64,000 nucleotides of DNA from [Mycobacterium] crassicus (GTDB lineage: Bacteria; Actinomycetota; Actinomycetes; Mycobacteriales; Mycobacteriaceae): NCBI RefSeq assembly GCF_020181615.1, contig NZ_CP084029.1, forward strand, positions 4,081,090-4,145,089, read 5' to 3'. This document shows, piece after piece, positions 1-10,576 of this stretch (its first letter is position 1; every line of letters starts with the position of its first letter). A program made the translations under genes and the position numbers. The notes below the pieces were generated by a model that did no database searches, was not told the origin of the DNA, and saw only the letters and a list, made by a program, of their open reading frames with translations.

Positions 1-128
1 GGCATTATGGTGGGACACGAAGACCTCCGGTGGTGAGTGCGTTTCCTAGACAGCTCGCACTTCACTCGGAGGTCTTCGTCATGTCACCACGCCACGCCGT
101 CTCTAACGTCCGTGGTCAGTACAACTAG
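1..128. mobile_element. Possible IS481-type element remnant with long inverted repeat
   Basis: ACGAAGACCTCCG at 17-29 is perfectly complementary to CGGAGGTCTTCGT at 67-79. The inner flanks (GTGAGTGCG and CGCACTTCAC) extend the stem with a bulge. Each arm reads outward into a ribosome-site-plus-start arrangement: on the minus strand a GTG at 16-18 begins M-S-H-H-N-A and runs off the edge. On the plus strand an ATG at 81 begins a 15-codon ORF starting M-S-P-R-H-A and ending at 128. Starts of the form MSHxNA are typical of IS481-family transposases, so this may be two 5' ends of such elements head to head, or an internally deleted element. It could also be only a transcription terminator. No transposase body is present. 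Confidence 0.3.
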
Positions 129-985
129 TCGCGGGTCAGGTACTCCAGCACCACCCGGGTAAAGGCGTCCTTGGCCTCGATCATGGTCCAGTGCCCGCAG
201 TTGGGGAACACGTGCACCTCGGCGTCCGGGATGGTCCGCATCGGGATCAGCGCCATGTCCAGCGGGCTGACCCGGTCGTCGCGGCCCCAGGTGACCAGCG
301 TCGGCGTCTTGAGCCGGTGCATCATCGCCCAGGGCAGCGGCCCCTTGGACGCCTGCATCATCTTCACCATGCCCGCGAAGGCTTCCTTGCCGTACATCCG
401 CCGGGCGCTGGCCAGGGTGTCGGGGTCGGTGGCCAGTGCCCACCGCTCCTCGATCAGTTCGTCGGTGACCACCGACGGGTCGTAGACCATCGAGTGCAGC
501 CAGCGCACCAGCGCGTCGCGGCTGGGGTTGTCGACGAAGTCCTGCAGCAGCCGGATGCCCTCGGCCGGTCCCGGGCTGAGCAGGTTGGTGCCGATGCCAC
601 CGATGGTCACCAGCTTGCTGACCTTGTCGGGGTTGCCGATCGCGTAGCCGATGCCGACGCCGCCGCCCATCGAGTTGCCGACGATGCTGAACCGGTCCAG
701 GCCCAGTGCTTCGACGAAGGTCGGTACCGCGCCGAACGCAGTCACCATCGGGTGCCCGCCGAAGTCGTCGCTGACCCCGAACCCGGGGAACTCCAGCACC
801 AGGCAGCGGAAGTGCTCGGCGAACGCGGGCAGCACGCCGCGGTAGTTGCGCCATCCGGTCACGCCCGGCCCGGAGCCGTGCAGCAGCAGCAGCGTGGGCC
901 CATCACCGGCTTCGTGGTAGCGCAGCACCCCTTGCTCGGTGGTGACCTCGCGCAGGGTCTCGTCGTGGCTCAACTCGGCCGGCAT
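125..985 (-). CDS. hsaD: HsaD/BphD-type meta-cleavage product hydrolase (alpha/beta hydrolase)
   Basis: A 286-residue alpha/beta hydrolase of the C-C bond hydrolase group that cleaves the ring-opened product of extradiol dioxygenases. In steroid catabolism HsaD releases 2-hydroxyhexa-2,4-dienoate from the opened A ring. Visible features are the oxyanion motif HGSGPGVTGW near residue 36, the nucleophile elbow GNSMGGG with Ser near 104, the acid in GRDDRVSP, and the catalytic His in NCGHW. Length matches the family. The ATG at 985 has GAGGGAG about 5 nt upstream. It lies 57 bp downstream of an SDR on the same strand, so it may be the last gene of the esterase-SDR-SDR operon. Family assignment is firm; the steroid substrate is inferred from context. 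Confidence 0.85.
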   Translation of the reverse strand: MPAELSHDETLREVTTEQGVLRYHEAGDGPTLLLLHGSGPGVTGWRNYRGVLPAFAEHFRCLVLEFPGFGVSDDFGGHPMVTAFGAVPTFVEALGLDRFSIVGNSMGGGVGIGYAIGNPDKVSKLVTIGGIGTNLLSPGPAEGIRLLQDFVDNPSRDALVRWLHSMVYDPSVVTDELIEERWALATDPDTLASARRMYGKEAFAGMVKMMQASKGPLPWAMMHRLKTPTLVTWGRDDRVSPLDMALIPMRTIPDAEVHVFPNCGHWTMIEAKDAFTRVVLEYLTRD

Positions 986-1042
986 ATGTCTCCCTCAAAG
1001 ATCCCGAAACTCTTTAGACACGCTAACGCCGGACGCTGCCCG

Positions 1043-1801
1043 TCACGGTGCCGGGGTCGGGATCTTGCCTGCGCTCGCCCCGCCGTCGACGGCCAGTTCG
1101 GCTCCGGTCATATACGCCGAGGCATCCGAGGCCAGGAAGGCGACGACGTCGGCGACTTCGGCGGGCATCCCGACGCGGGTCAGCGGTGCCCCGGGATGTC
1201 CGCCCGGCCCGGGCCGGATGCCCAGGTGCGCGACCATCGGGGTGTCGATCATGCCGGGATGTACCGAGTTGACTCGAATCCCGTAGGGCCCCAACTCGAT
1301 CGCGGCGACCTTGGTCATACCGCGCAGTCCCCATTTGGACGCCCCGTAGGCGCTGTAGCCGGCCAGGCCCTGCAGCCCGGCCTGTGAGGACACGTTGATC
1401 ACCGAGCCGCCGCCGGTCGCCCGCATCGGCTCCACCACCGCCTTGACGCCCAGAAACGCCCCGATCAGGTTGACCCGCAGCATCGCTTCGAAGCCCGCGG
1501 CGGACTGCTCGACGAGCGGAACCGACTGGCAGATCGCGGCGTTGTTGACCAGTACGTCGAGGCGCCCGAACTCGCTGACCGCAGTCTCGACCACGGTCTC
1601 CCACCCGGCCTCGTCGCCGACGTCGTGCCGCACGAACCGCGCCCCGAGTTCGGTGGCGATGCCCTCGCCCTCGTCGACCAGCACGTCGGTCAGCACCACC
1701 TTCGCCCCCAGCGAGGTGAACAACCGGGCCTCGGCGGCGCCCTGCCCGCGTGCTGCCCCGGTGATGATCGCGACCTTCCCGGTCAGGTCGATTCCTGCCA
1801 C
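1043..1801 (-). CDS. SDR oxidoreductase, 20-beta-hydroxysteroid dehydrogenase/FabG3-like
   Basis: A 252-residue classical short-chain dehydrogenase. The cofactor motif TGAARGQG lies near residue 15, NNAA near 87, the catalytic Ser in INVSSQAG and the Tyr/Lys in [20 protein letters not shown] is the usual post-catalytic segment. The overall pattern (DV-x-D at the beta-4 turn, TGAELAVDGG near the end) resembles mycobacterial FabG3/20-beta-HSD proteins, and a paralogue lies at 7929-8711. It starts at GTG 1801, only 4 nt after the next gene upstream, so it is co-transcribed with that SDR and the esterase. A hydroxysteroid/ketosteroid interconversion is likely but the position on the steroid cannot be read from sequence. 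Confidence 0.85.
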   Translation of the reverse strand: MAGIDLTGKVAIITGAARGQGAAEARLFTSLGAKVVLTDVLVDEGEGIATELGARFVRHDVGDEAGWETVVETAVSEFGRLDVLVNNAAICQSVPLVEQSAAGFEAMLRVNLIGAFLGVKAVVEPMRATGGGSVINVSSQAGLQGLAGYSAYGASKWGLRGMTKVAAIELGPYGIRVNSVHPGMIDTPMVAHLGIRPGPGGHPGAPLTRVGMPAEVADVVAFLASDASAYMTGAELAVDGGASAGKIPTPAP

Positions 1802-1805
1802 CGGC

Positions 1806-2600
1806 CTAGTCCCCGTCCTGGTCGATGCCGGTCAGCATGATCTCCGACACCCGGCGCGGGAACTCGGTGAACTTGGCCATCAGCGTGATGCTGCGCGGCA
1901 GGATCACATGCCGGCGGTTGCGTTCGATGCCGTTGGCGATGGCCTCGGCGACGACGCGGGGCTCCATCGCGGGGGCGGTCATCCGGAACCGTTCCGCCCG
2001 CTCGATGGTGCGCCGGGCCGGGCCGAACGCGCGGATGTGGTCGATCATGTCGGTTTTGACCTCACCGATCTGCACCAGAGTGGTGCCCACCGGTTTTCCC
2101 CGCAGTTCGGCACGGATGCCGGCGGTGAAGTGGCTCAACCCGGCCTTGGACGCGCCGTACAGGGTGACACCCGGCCCGGTGGAGATGGCGCCGAACGACG
2201 ACACGTTGACGATGTGGCCTCGGCCCCGGCTCAGCATGCGCGGCATCGCCTGACGGCACAGTTCCATCGGGGCGGCCAGGTTGACCTGCAACAGTTCACG
2301 CATCTGCTGCGCGCTGGTCTCCGGAAACCGGCCCACCCGGTCGATGCCGGCGTTATTGATCAGGACGTCCACCGGGCCGTCGGCCTCGACGCGGTCGATC
2401 AGTTCTTCGACGGCCTGCGGGTCACCCAGGTCGGTGGGGTAGGCCGTGCCGTCGAGCTCCTTGGCCAGGATCTCCAGTGCCGCACCATCACGTGCCACCA
2501 GCGCGACGTCGGCGCCGCGCTCGGCCACCACCTCGGCGATGCTGCGGCCCAGACCACGGCTGGCGCCGGTGATCAAGACCCGAGAGTTCCTCAGTTGCAT
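1806..2600 (-). CDS. SDR family oxidoreductase
   Basis: A 264-residue classical SDR: TGASRGLG near residue 10, NNAG, NVSSFG and YGASKAG active-site motifs. The tail contains LPRSITLMAKFTEFPRRV, a short basic segment seen in membrane-peripheral SDRs. I chose the ATG at 2600 because the nucleotide-binding motif follows within ten residues and the start overlaps the upstream esterase by 10 nt, a sign of translational coupling; a longer upstream extension would lie wholly inside that esterase. It is the middle gene of the operon. The specific substrate is unknown. Confidence 0.85.
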   Translation of the reverse strand: MQLRNSRVLITGASRGLGRSIAEVVAERGADVALVARDGAALEILAKELDGTAYPTDLGDPQAVEELIDRVEADGPVDVLINNAGIDRVGRFPETSAQQMRELLQVNLAAPMELCRQAMPRMLSRGRGHIVNVSSFGAISTGPGVTLYGASKAGLSHFTAGIRAELRGKPVGTTLVQIGEVKTDMIDHIRAFGPARRTIERAERFRMTAPAMEPRVVAEAIANGIERNRRHVILPRSITLMAKFTEFPRRVSEIMLTGIDQDGD

Positions 2601-3556
2601 GGCGATCCTTCCGATAGGGCCGCGCGGAGGACCGCGCAGACGTCGTCGCTGGCTTGGGCGGCGAAGGGCAGATGGTCCGCCAGATTGAAGAAGCCGTGGA
2701 AGCCCTGCTCGTATCGGGTGAAGCTGGCCGCCACGCCGGCGTCCTGAAGCCGCTGGGCGTACTCCTCGCCCTCGGCGCACAGCGGGTCCAACGCTCCGGT
2801 GACGACGTGGGCCGGCGGCAGGCCGGTGAAGTCGCCGAGGATCGGTGAGGCCAGTACATCGGTCCGGTCGCCGCCGCGGCCCAGGTACTGCTCGGTGAAC
2901 CACTGCATGTGGGCGGCGGTGAGGGTTCCGCTGCGGGCGGGCCGGGGACCGGAGGCCGGCGCCTGCTTGCGCCGCTGGTCGACGACGGGATAGATGAGCA
3001 CCTGGAACGCGATCGCCGGCCCGCCACGGTCGCGGGCGAGCATGGCCACCACCGCGGCCAGGTTGCCGCCGGCACTGTCACCGGCGACCACGAACCGCTC
3101 CGGGTCGCCGCCGAGTTCGGCCAGGTGGGCGGCCACCCACTGGGTGGCCGCCCAGGCGTCGTCGATCGCGGCGGGGTACGGCGATTCGGGAGCCAATCGG
3201 TACTCGACCGACACCACGATCGCTCCGGCGCCGTTGGCGAGCCGGCGACAGCAGGAGTCGTGCGAGTCGAGGTCGCACAGTACGAAGCCGCCGCCGTGGA
3301 AGTAGACCAGCACCGGCAGCTGCTGCCGGGGTGTGCCCGGGTCGAGGGGGAAGTAGATGCGCACCTGCATCGGGCCGGCGGGGCCGGGAATGTGGCGCTC
3401 GTCGACCCAGCCCACCGGGACGGGTCTGGCCGGTCGCCGGCTGGCTTTCAGGCTGGCCCGCACCTCCACGGCGTTGCCGTCCCCGGCGGCGATGGATGCG
3501 AAGGCCGCGTTCATCCGGTCGGCCAGCTCGGTCTGCATCGAGGCGATATCGCTCAC
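2591..3556 (-). CDS. HSL-family alpha/beta hydrolase (esterase)
   Basis: About 321 residues, a hormone-sensitive-lipase-type carboxylesterase. The signature HGGG lies in YFHGGGFVLCD and the nucleophile in VAGDSAGGN. The acid lies in GALDPLC and the His in GFHGF. In the proposed pathway it would hydrolyse an ester or lactone made by a Baeyer-Villiger monooxygenase. The start is uncertain: GTG at 3556, TTG at 3565 and ATG at 3538 are all in frame. It is the first gene of a minus-strand operon with two SDRs and the HsaD-type hydrolase. It is divergent from the WS/DGAT gene, with a TGTCTC/GAGACA palindrome between them. A paralogue at 23344 shares the unusual CDLDSHD stretch after HGGG. Confidence 0.85.
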   Translation of the reverse strand: MSDIASMQTELADRMNAAFASIAAGDGNAVEVRASLKASRRPARPVPVGWVDERHIPGPAGPMQVRIYFPLDPGTPRQQLPVLVYFHGGGFVLCDLDSHDSCCRRLANGAGAIVVSVEYRLAPESPYPAAIDDAWAATQWVAAHLAELGGDPERFVVAGDSAGGNLAAVVAMLARDRGGPAIAFQVLIYPVVDQRRKQAPASGPRPARSGTLTAAHMQWFTEQYLGRGGDRTDVLASPILGDFTGLPPAHVVTGALDPLCAEGEEYAQRLQDAGVAASFTRYEQGFHGFFNLADHLPFAAQASDDVCAVLRAALSEGSPCN

Positions 3557-3597
3557 GCAGCGCAACGTAGGACGCCGGCGCCGCCAGCAAATCCCAA

Positions 3598-3616
3598 TGT
3601 CTCACTGTGCGAGACA
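3598..3616. promoter_or_regulatory. Inverted repeat, likely operator, in divergent promoter
   Basis: TGTCTC and GAGACA form perfect 6-bp arms around a 7-nt spacer. The site lies midway between the esterase (starting near 3556, minus) and the WS/DGAT gene (3692, plus), where a shared repressor site would be expected. Size and spacing fit a dimeric HTH regulator of IclR or TetR type. Which regulator binds is not known. Confidence 0.5.
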
Positions 3617-3691
3617 ACGTGTCGGGCCGGGCACACCGCAGGCATACAAGTGAACCGGACCACATCACTGCGACAGCGAGTGGAGCGACAA

Positions 3692-5134
3692 ATGCGGCGT
3701 CTGACCGGCGAGGACAACAGCTTTCTGGCGTGGGAGAACGCCGCCCAACCGCAGCACACGGTCAAGGTGATGGTGCTCGACCCGAGCCGGGGGCAGCGGC
3801 CGCTCACCTTCGAGGCGGTCAAGGCGATGGTTCCGGGCCTGGTCGACCGGGTCGAGCCGCTGCAGTGGCAGTTGCTGATGCCCCGGTTGCGGCTCGGCCG
3901 GCCCTGGTGGGTGGCCCGGCCGCGCATCGACGTCGAGCACCACGTACGGCAGATCACCCTCGCGGCGCCCGGGGGCGATCACGAACTGGCGCTGGCGATC
4001 GACGTGATCTTCCACGACCGCCTCGACCGCAGCCGCCCGGCCTGGCAGCTGTTCTACATCGACGGCCTGGCCGACGGCAGGATCGCGCTGATCTGGAAGA
4101 TTCACCACGCCGTCGCCGACGGAACGGCCTCGCTGCGCATCCTGGAGGCACTGTGCGGCACGGACACGGCCCCGCCGACTTCCCCGCGCGACGAGCGACG
4201 GCCGGCACCGTGGCACTGGCTTCCGCTGGTGGCGCGCCATCAGCTCACCGCGGCACTCGGCCTGCCTCGGGTGGTGGCCCGCACCGTCGCGGTGAGCCGG
4301 GTCATTCTGCGGCGCCGCCGCGACGGCAAACCGGGCTACGCCGCCGCGTTCGCCGCACCCGGGGCCCGCTTCAACGCGCCGCTGACCGCGGAGCGCCGCT
4401 TCGCCTTCCGCGGCTGCGACATGACCGTCATCAAGGAAGTCGCTCGGGCCCGCGGAGTGACGGTCAATGACGTGTTCCTGACCGTCTGCAGCGGCGCGTT
4501 GCGCGCTTACCTCGACCGGCACGGCGAACTGAGCGAGGAAGCGCTCACCGCGGTGGTGCCGGTGTCGATGCGCCCGCCCGAGGGCGACCCCTGGGGCAAC
4601 AAGGTGGCCCGATGGAACGTCGCACTGGCCACCGACATCGCCGACCCGTTCGAGCGGCTGAGCGCGATCGCGGCGGCGACCCGGACCGCCCGCGAGGTTC
4701 AGGCCGAACGCGACCTGTGGCTGCAGCACGACTGGATGGAGTACTGGCCGCTGTTCTGGTTCTACTCGCGTGCCCTGCCGCTGATCGGCGAGCGAACCAC
4801 CCACCGGCCGACGTTCAGCCTGATCGCATCGAATATGCGCGGGCCGCAACAGCTTTGCTTTGCCGGTACGCCTGTCGAGCGGTTGATCTCATCAGGCCCG
4901 CTGGTGTTCCCGATGGGGTTGAACTTCACCGGGTGGAGCTACGAGGGCCAGCTGACGATCGGGGTGTTGAGCTGTGGGGCGCACGTGCCCGACCCCTGGC
5001 AGATCGCCGACGGCCTGCCCGCGGCACTGGCCGAGCTGGCGAGTGCCGCTTCAGCGGTCGAGATCGTCGAACAGTCGCAGTGCCAGCCGGCATCCGGTGT
5101 GGACGTCGCGCCACAAGCGGGCGACCGGGTCTGA
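3692..5134 (+). CDS. Wax ester synthase/diacylglycerol acyltransferase (WS/DGAT)
   Basis: A 480-residue acyl-CoA-dependent acyltransferase of the WS/DGAT family, which makes triacylglycerol or wax esters at the membrane. The catalytic motif HHAVADG lies at residues 138-144, and the N-terminal MRRLTGEDNSFLAWEN is the family's usual opening. A conserved NDVFL stretch and an N-W-type C-terminal region follow. I preferred the ATG at 3692 since it begins with that family signature; GTG codons at 3650 and 3680 are alternatives. The last 84 bp overlap the end of the convergent gene at 5051. Storage of acyl groups released during steroid breakdown is a plausible role, and esterification of a steroid alcohol is another. 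Confidence 0.85.
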   Translation: MRRLTGEDNSFLAWENAAQPQHTVKVMVLDPSRGQRPLTFEAVKAMVPGLVDRVEPLQWQLLMPRLRLGRPWWVARPRIDVEHHVRQITLAAPGGDHELALAIDVIFHDRLDRSRPAWQLFYIDGLADGRIALIWKIHHAVADGTASLRILEALCGTDTAPPTSPRDERRPAPWHWLPLVARHQLTAALGLPRVVARTVAVSRVILRRRRDGKPGYAAAFAAPGARFNAPLTAERRFAFRGCDMTVIKEVARARGVTVNDVFLTVCSGALRAYLDRHGELSEEALTAVVPVSMRPPEGDPWGNKVARWNVALATDIADPFERLSAIAAATRTAREVQAERDLWLQHDWMEYWPLFWFYSRALPLIGERTTHRPTFSLIASNMRGPQQLCFAGTPVERLISSGPLVFPMGLNFTGWSYEGQLTIGVLSCGAHVPDPWQIADGLPAALAELASAASAVEIVEQSQCQPASGVDVAPQAGDRV

Positions 5135-5917
5135 GGAATCCAGCGCGTGGCCGCGGCTGCTGCCCAGAACGCGGTCGGCGGCCTCGCGCGCCCGCACCGC
5201 GGCCTGGCGCTGGGCCCGCGCCGCGGTCGGCGGGTCCTGCGTCAGCGACGCGGCGATCTGCAGCGTGGCGGCGTCGATGTCGGCGGCGGCCCGGGCCGCC
5301 TGCCGGGTCGACACCGTCAGATCGGCAGTCTCCGCGCTGCCGTAGGAGGCGGCCAGCTTGTCCTGGACCTGGGCGACGTGCACTCGCCACAGTCCGTCGG
5401 CGGCACCGGCCACCGCGGCGGCCGCCGCAGCACCGGTGATCACGGCGGCACCGTCGTCGCGCGCCGGGAAGACCCGCTCGTCGGCGACGGGCAAGGCCGT
5501 CACCGTCAGGTCGGCGAGCCCGGCGTCGGGCAGCCCAGCAGGTTCGGTGGGCGCTACCGCCGCGACTTCGGCGCGCGGCACCAGTACCAGACGGTCGTCA
5601 TCTGCTGCAAACAGCAGCCAGTCCGCTACGTCGGCGCCGGCGACATCGCACCACTGACCGGTCAGCCGGCCTCGCTCCAACCGGCCGCCCGGGCCTGGGC
5701 CGATCGCGACCCGGGCTCCGGCGTCGGCGCCCCAGATGTCGGTTCCGGCGTGATCGGGCAGGGCGCCAGCCCAGTAGGCCGCCGCGTTGGCCATCGCGCA
5801 ACGCCAGCCCGCGGACCCGTCCTGTGCGGCAGCGGCCGCCACGGCGGCCACAAATTCTCCGGCAGGCATAGATTGACCGCCGAATCGCCTGGGCTGCAAC
5901 ATCTGCCAGGCACCCAT
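5051..5917 (-). CDS. HsaA-like flavin monooxygenase/acyl-CoA dehydrogenase-fold protein, short N-terminus
   Basis: A 288-residue protein of the acyl-CoA dehydrogenase fold, closest to flavin-dependent oxygenases of the HsaA group. It keeps the MLQPRRFGG segment and the C-terminal helical bundle with LWRDVHTGCRLA, which matches WRDxHxGRxHA in HsaA. It begins where the second alpha helix of full-length members starts, so about 60-90 residues of the usual N-terminal helical domain are missing. The ATG at 5917 has GAGGAG 7 nt upstream. A TTG at 5953 would add 12 residues, and an in-frame stop lies just beyond (5960-5962). It is head to head with a full-length homologue. It could be a degenerate paralogue or a non-catalytic partner. 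Confidence 0.65.
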   Translation of the reverse strand: MGAWQMLQPRRFGGQSMPAGEFVAAVAAAAAQDGSAGWRCAMANAAAYWAGALPDHAGTDIWGADAGARVAIGPGPGGRLERGRLTGQWCDVAGADVADWLLFAADDDRLVLVPRAEVAAVAPTEPAGLPDAGLADLTVTALPVADERVFPARDDGAAVITGAAAAAAVAGAADGLWRVHVAQVQDKLAASYGSAETADLTVSTRQAARAAADIDAATLQIAASLTQDPPTAARAQRQAAVRAREAADRVLGSSRGHALDSSDPVARLWRDVHTGCRLALRLFDDLDR

Positions 5918-5986
5918 GGATATCTCCTCGCGGACGTGCGGCCAGCGCCACAATGAATGCTATCCACGACACGAAGGGCGGCGCGC

Positions 5987-7078
5987 ATGGCCGAAGGCGT
6001 GTTGGCGGCGGTTCGGCCGCTGTTGCCGGCGATAGCCGCGGCCGCCGACAGGGTCGACCGGGACGGTGCGGTGGCCTCCGACACCGTCACGGACCTGCGC
6101 GACGCGGGCGTGTTCGCGCTGCTGCAACCCGAACGCTTCGGCGGGCATCAGACCGATCCGGACAAGTATCTGGGGGTGGTCGCCGAGATCTCGGCGGCCT
6201 GCACCTCCACCGGATGGCTGGCCGCCGCACTGGCGGTCAACTCCTGGCACCTGGCCCTGTTCGACATCGCGGCCCAGCACGAAGTATGGGGTGAGGATCC
6301 GGGTGCGCTGATCTGCTCGGCCTACGCGCCCACCGGCCGCTTGGAGCGGGCGGGCGACGGTTTCCGGCTGTCGGGGCGGTGGAGCCGCTGCGCCGGAGTT
6401 GAGCACGCCTCCTGGCTGATCGCCGGGGCGCTGGTGGTCGGGGCGGACGGCGCCGCGGAGGACTTCACGGTGGCTCTGGTGCCCCGCGAGCACTACACCG
6501 TCGAACCGACCTGGAACAGTCTGGGGCTGCGCGGGATCGGCGCGCACGACGTGGTGGTGTCCGGCGCTCCCGTTCCGGCCCAACACTGCTTCGGCTGGGT
6601 CAGTGAGGCGCAGCGGACCACACTCGCACCGCTGTACCGCCTGCCGCAGCCCACGCTGTACACCCACGCCGGCACCGCACCGCTGCTCGGCGCCGCCGCC
6701 GGCGTGCTCGACGCGCACCGTGATCAGATGTCGAACCCGCTGGGCGTATTGGCCATGGCGGCCGCGGGACTGGAGGTGTCCACCCTGCAGATCCATCGCA
6801 ACCTGGCCGATCTCGGCGAATGTGCCCGGTCGGGCGCGATCCCCGACGCCGAGCTGATGCTGCGGGCGCGTCGCGATCAGGTGCTGACGTTCGAGCGGGC
6901 GATGCAGGCGGTCAAGCGGTGCATCGAGCAGGCCGGCGCCGCCGCGGACGCCCGGCTGGACCGGGTCTGGCGCGACATGCAGACCGCGCGTTTGCACGCC
7001 GCCAACGACGTGGAACGGGTGTTGACGGCGGTGGGGCAGTTCGCCTTTGGGCTGCCCGTCGACGACCTCATCCTGTGA
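5987..7078 (+). CDS. HsaA-like flavin-dependent monooxygenase (acyl-CoA dehydrogenase fold)
   Basis: A 363-residue member of the group-D flavin monooxygenase/acyl-CoA dehydrogenase fold. Segments typical of HsaA-type hydroxylases are visible: ALLQPERFGG near 45, TSTGWLAAAL, a GRWSRCAG substrate-pocket strand, GLRGIGAHDVVV, and VWRDMQTARLHAAND near the end, followed by FGLPVDD. Such enzymes hydroxylate a phenolic ring using reduced flavin from a separate reductase; the only candidate reductase in this window is at 48420. The ATG at 5987 has AAGGGCGG upstream; an ATG at 5957 is the alternative. It is divergent from the truncated homologue and convergent with the IclR gene (5-nt gap). Confidence 0.75.
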   Translation: MAEGVLAAVRPLLPAIAAAADRVDRDGAVASDTVTDLRDAGVFALLQPERFGGHQTDPDKYLGVVAEISAACTSTGWLAAALAVNSWHLALFDIAAQHEVWGEDPGALICSAYAPTGRLERAGDGFRLSGRWSRCAGVEHASWLIAGALVVGADGAAEDFTVALVPREHYTVEPTWNSLGLRGIGAHDVVVSGAPVPAQHCFGWVSEAQRTTLAPLYRLPQPTLYTHAGTAPLLGAAAGVLDAHRDQMSNPLGVLAMAAAGLEVSTLQIHRNLADLGECARSGAIPDAELMLRARRDQVLTFERAMQAVKRCIEQAGAAADARLDRVWRDMQTARLHAANDVERVLTAVGQFAFGLPVDDLIL

Positions 7079-7083
7079 GGCGG

Positions 7084-7905
7084 TCAGACCCAGGCGTCGG
7101 CAGAGATGGTGCGCAAAACCCGGGACAGCATGCTGTCGGTCTCGGCCTCGCGCTGCTGGCCGTCGGCCGGTGTGGACCCGCTCAACTCGTGGGAGATCCG
7201 GCCGGCGGCGCGCATGACGAATGGCGCGGTGCGCTGCAGTCGGTGCATCGGCACCGCGCCCGTCAGCGACAGCCCGGCGATCACGCCGTCGCCCGCCCGG
7301 ATCGGTGCGGCGACACTGGACAGGCCCACCGCCAGTTCCTCAGTGTCGTAGGCCAGCCCGTGTCTGCTGCGAATCCGGGCCAGTTCGCGGTGCAGGGTCG
7401 CCCGGTCGCCGATGGTGGCCCGGGTCCGTTTCGGCAGCCGGTCGCCGACGAGCGCATCGACATCCTCGGCCGGTAGTCGCGCCAGCAGCGCTTTGCCCAG
7501 CGCGCTCGCGTATGCCGGGGTGCGGCCGGCCACCCGGGTCGGTACCAGCGCGCCACCGTCGCCGGCGACTTTGTCGAGGTAGACCACGTCGGCACCGAGC
7601 AGCACCCCGAGGTGCACCACCAGCCGGGTGTCAGCGTGCAGGCGGGCCAGGGTCGGCGAGGCCACGCCGCGCAGTTCGGCATGGTCGACGATCTGCGCCA
7701 CCGGTAGCGGTGAGGAGGCCATGCCGTAGCCGTCGGGCCGATGCTGCACCAGCCCGGCTGATTTCAGCTGGGTCAGGATCCGATGCACCGACGAACGCGG
7801 CAGCCCGGTGCGGGCCGCCACCTGGTCGAGCCGCAGCCGTTTGCCGGGCTCGTCGAACAGGTTGATGATCAGCGCCACTCGCGCCACCATCGACGTGGCA
7901 TCCAT
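7084..7905 (-). CDS. IclR-family transcriptional regulator
   Basis: A 273-residue IclR-type regulator. A winged helix-turn-helix occupies about residues 10-70 (RTGLPRSSVHRILTQL is the recognition region). It is followed by the effector-binding domain with VVYLDKVAGDG, SALGKALLA and GVIAGLSLTG segments. The C-terminus is Cys-poor and about 20 residues longer than the minimum. It starts 23 bp downstream of an SDR on the same strand and is probably co-transcribed with it. Probable targets are that SDR operon and the divergent BVMO, whose shared promoter holds an inverted repeat at 8752-8772. The effector is unknown. Confidence 0.9.
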   Translation of the reverse strand: MDATSMVARVALIINLFDEPGKRLRLDQVAARTGLPRSSVHRILTQLKSAGLVQHRPDGYGMASSPLPVAQIVDHAELRGVASPTLARLHADTRLVVHLGVLLGADVVYLDKVAGDGGALVPTRVAGRTPAYASALGKALLARLPAEDVDALVGDRLPKRTRATIGDRATLHRELARIRSRHGLAYDTEELAVGLSSVAAPIRAGDGVIAGLSLTGAVPMHRLQRTAPFVMRAAGRISHELSGSTPADGQQREAETDSMLSRVLRTISADAWV

Positions 7906-7928
7906 ATGCGGGCATTATCCCCGCGACG

Positions 7929-10431
<2,503 letters not shown>

Positions 10432-10487
10432 TGGCCCTTTAGGTCCCGGACGAAAGCGTTCCAATGAGCGAGCAATGATCACCTGAC

Positions 10488-10502
10488 GGCGCGGTGCGCG
10501 CC
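10488..10502. promoter_or_regulatory. GC-rich palindrome upstream of TetR gene
   Basis: GGCGCG-GTG-CGCGCC is a perfect 6-bp inverted repeat with a 3-nt centre, 75 bp upstream of the TetR start at 10577. It may be an autoregulatory operator. Palindromes this short and GC-rich also occur by chance in such DNA, so support is weak. Confidence 0.3.
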
Positions 10503-10576
10503 CTATCGTGCCTCTTCTGAGGCCCCACCATAGCGGGGCTGTTTCAGGGCGGATGCCTTGAGAGAAGAGGATCGAT

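Noticed and set aside
191..5439. Long opposite-strand or out-of-frame ORFs (for example 191-1387, 1395-2747, 3665-4849)
   Set aside because: They lie fully over recognisable genes, are rich in Arg/Pro/Gly/His, show no family motif and are expected in DNA of this GC content.
10513..10540. GCCCC/GGGGC short hairpin after the BVMO
   Set aside because: Five base pairs with an 8-nt loop is too weak in GC-rich DNA to call a terminator.
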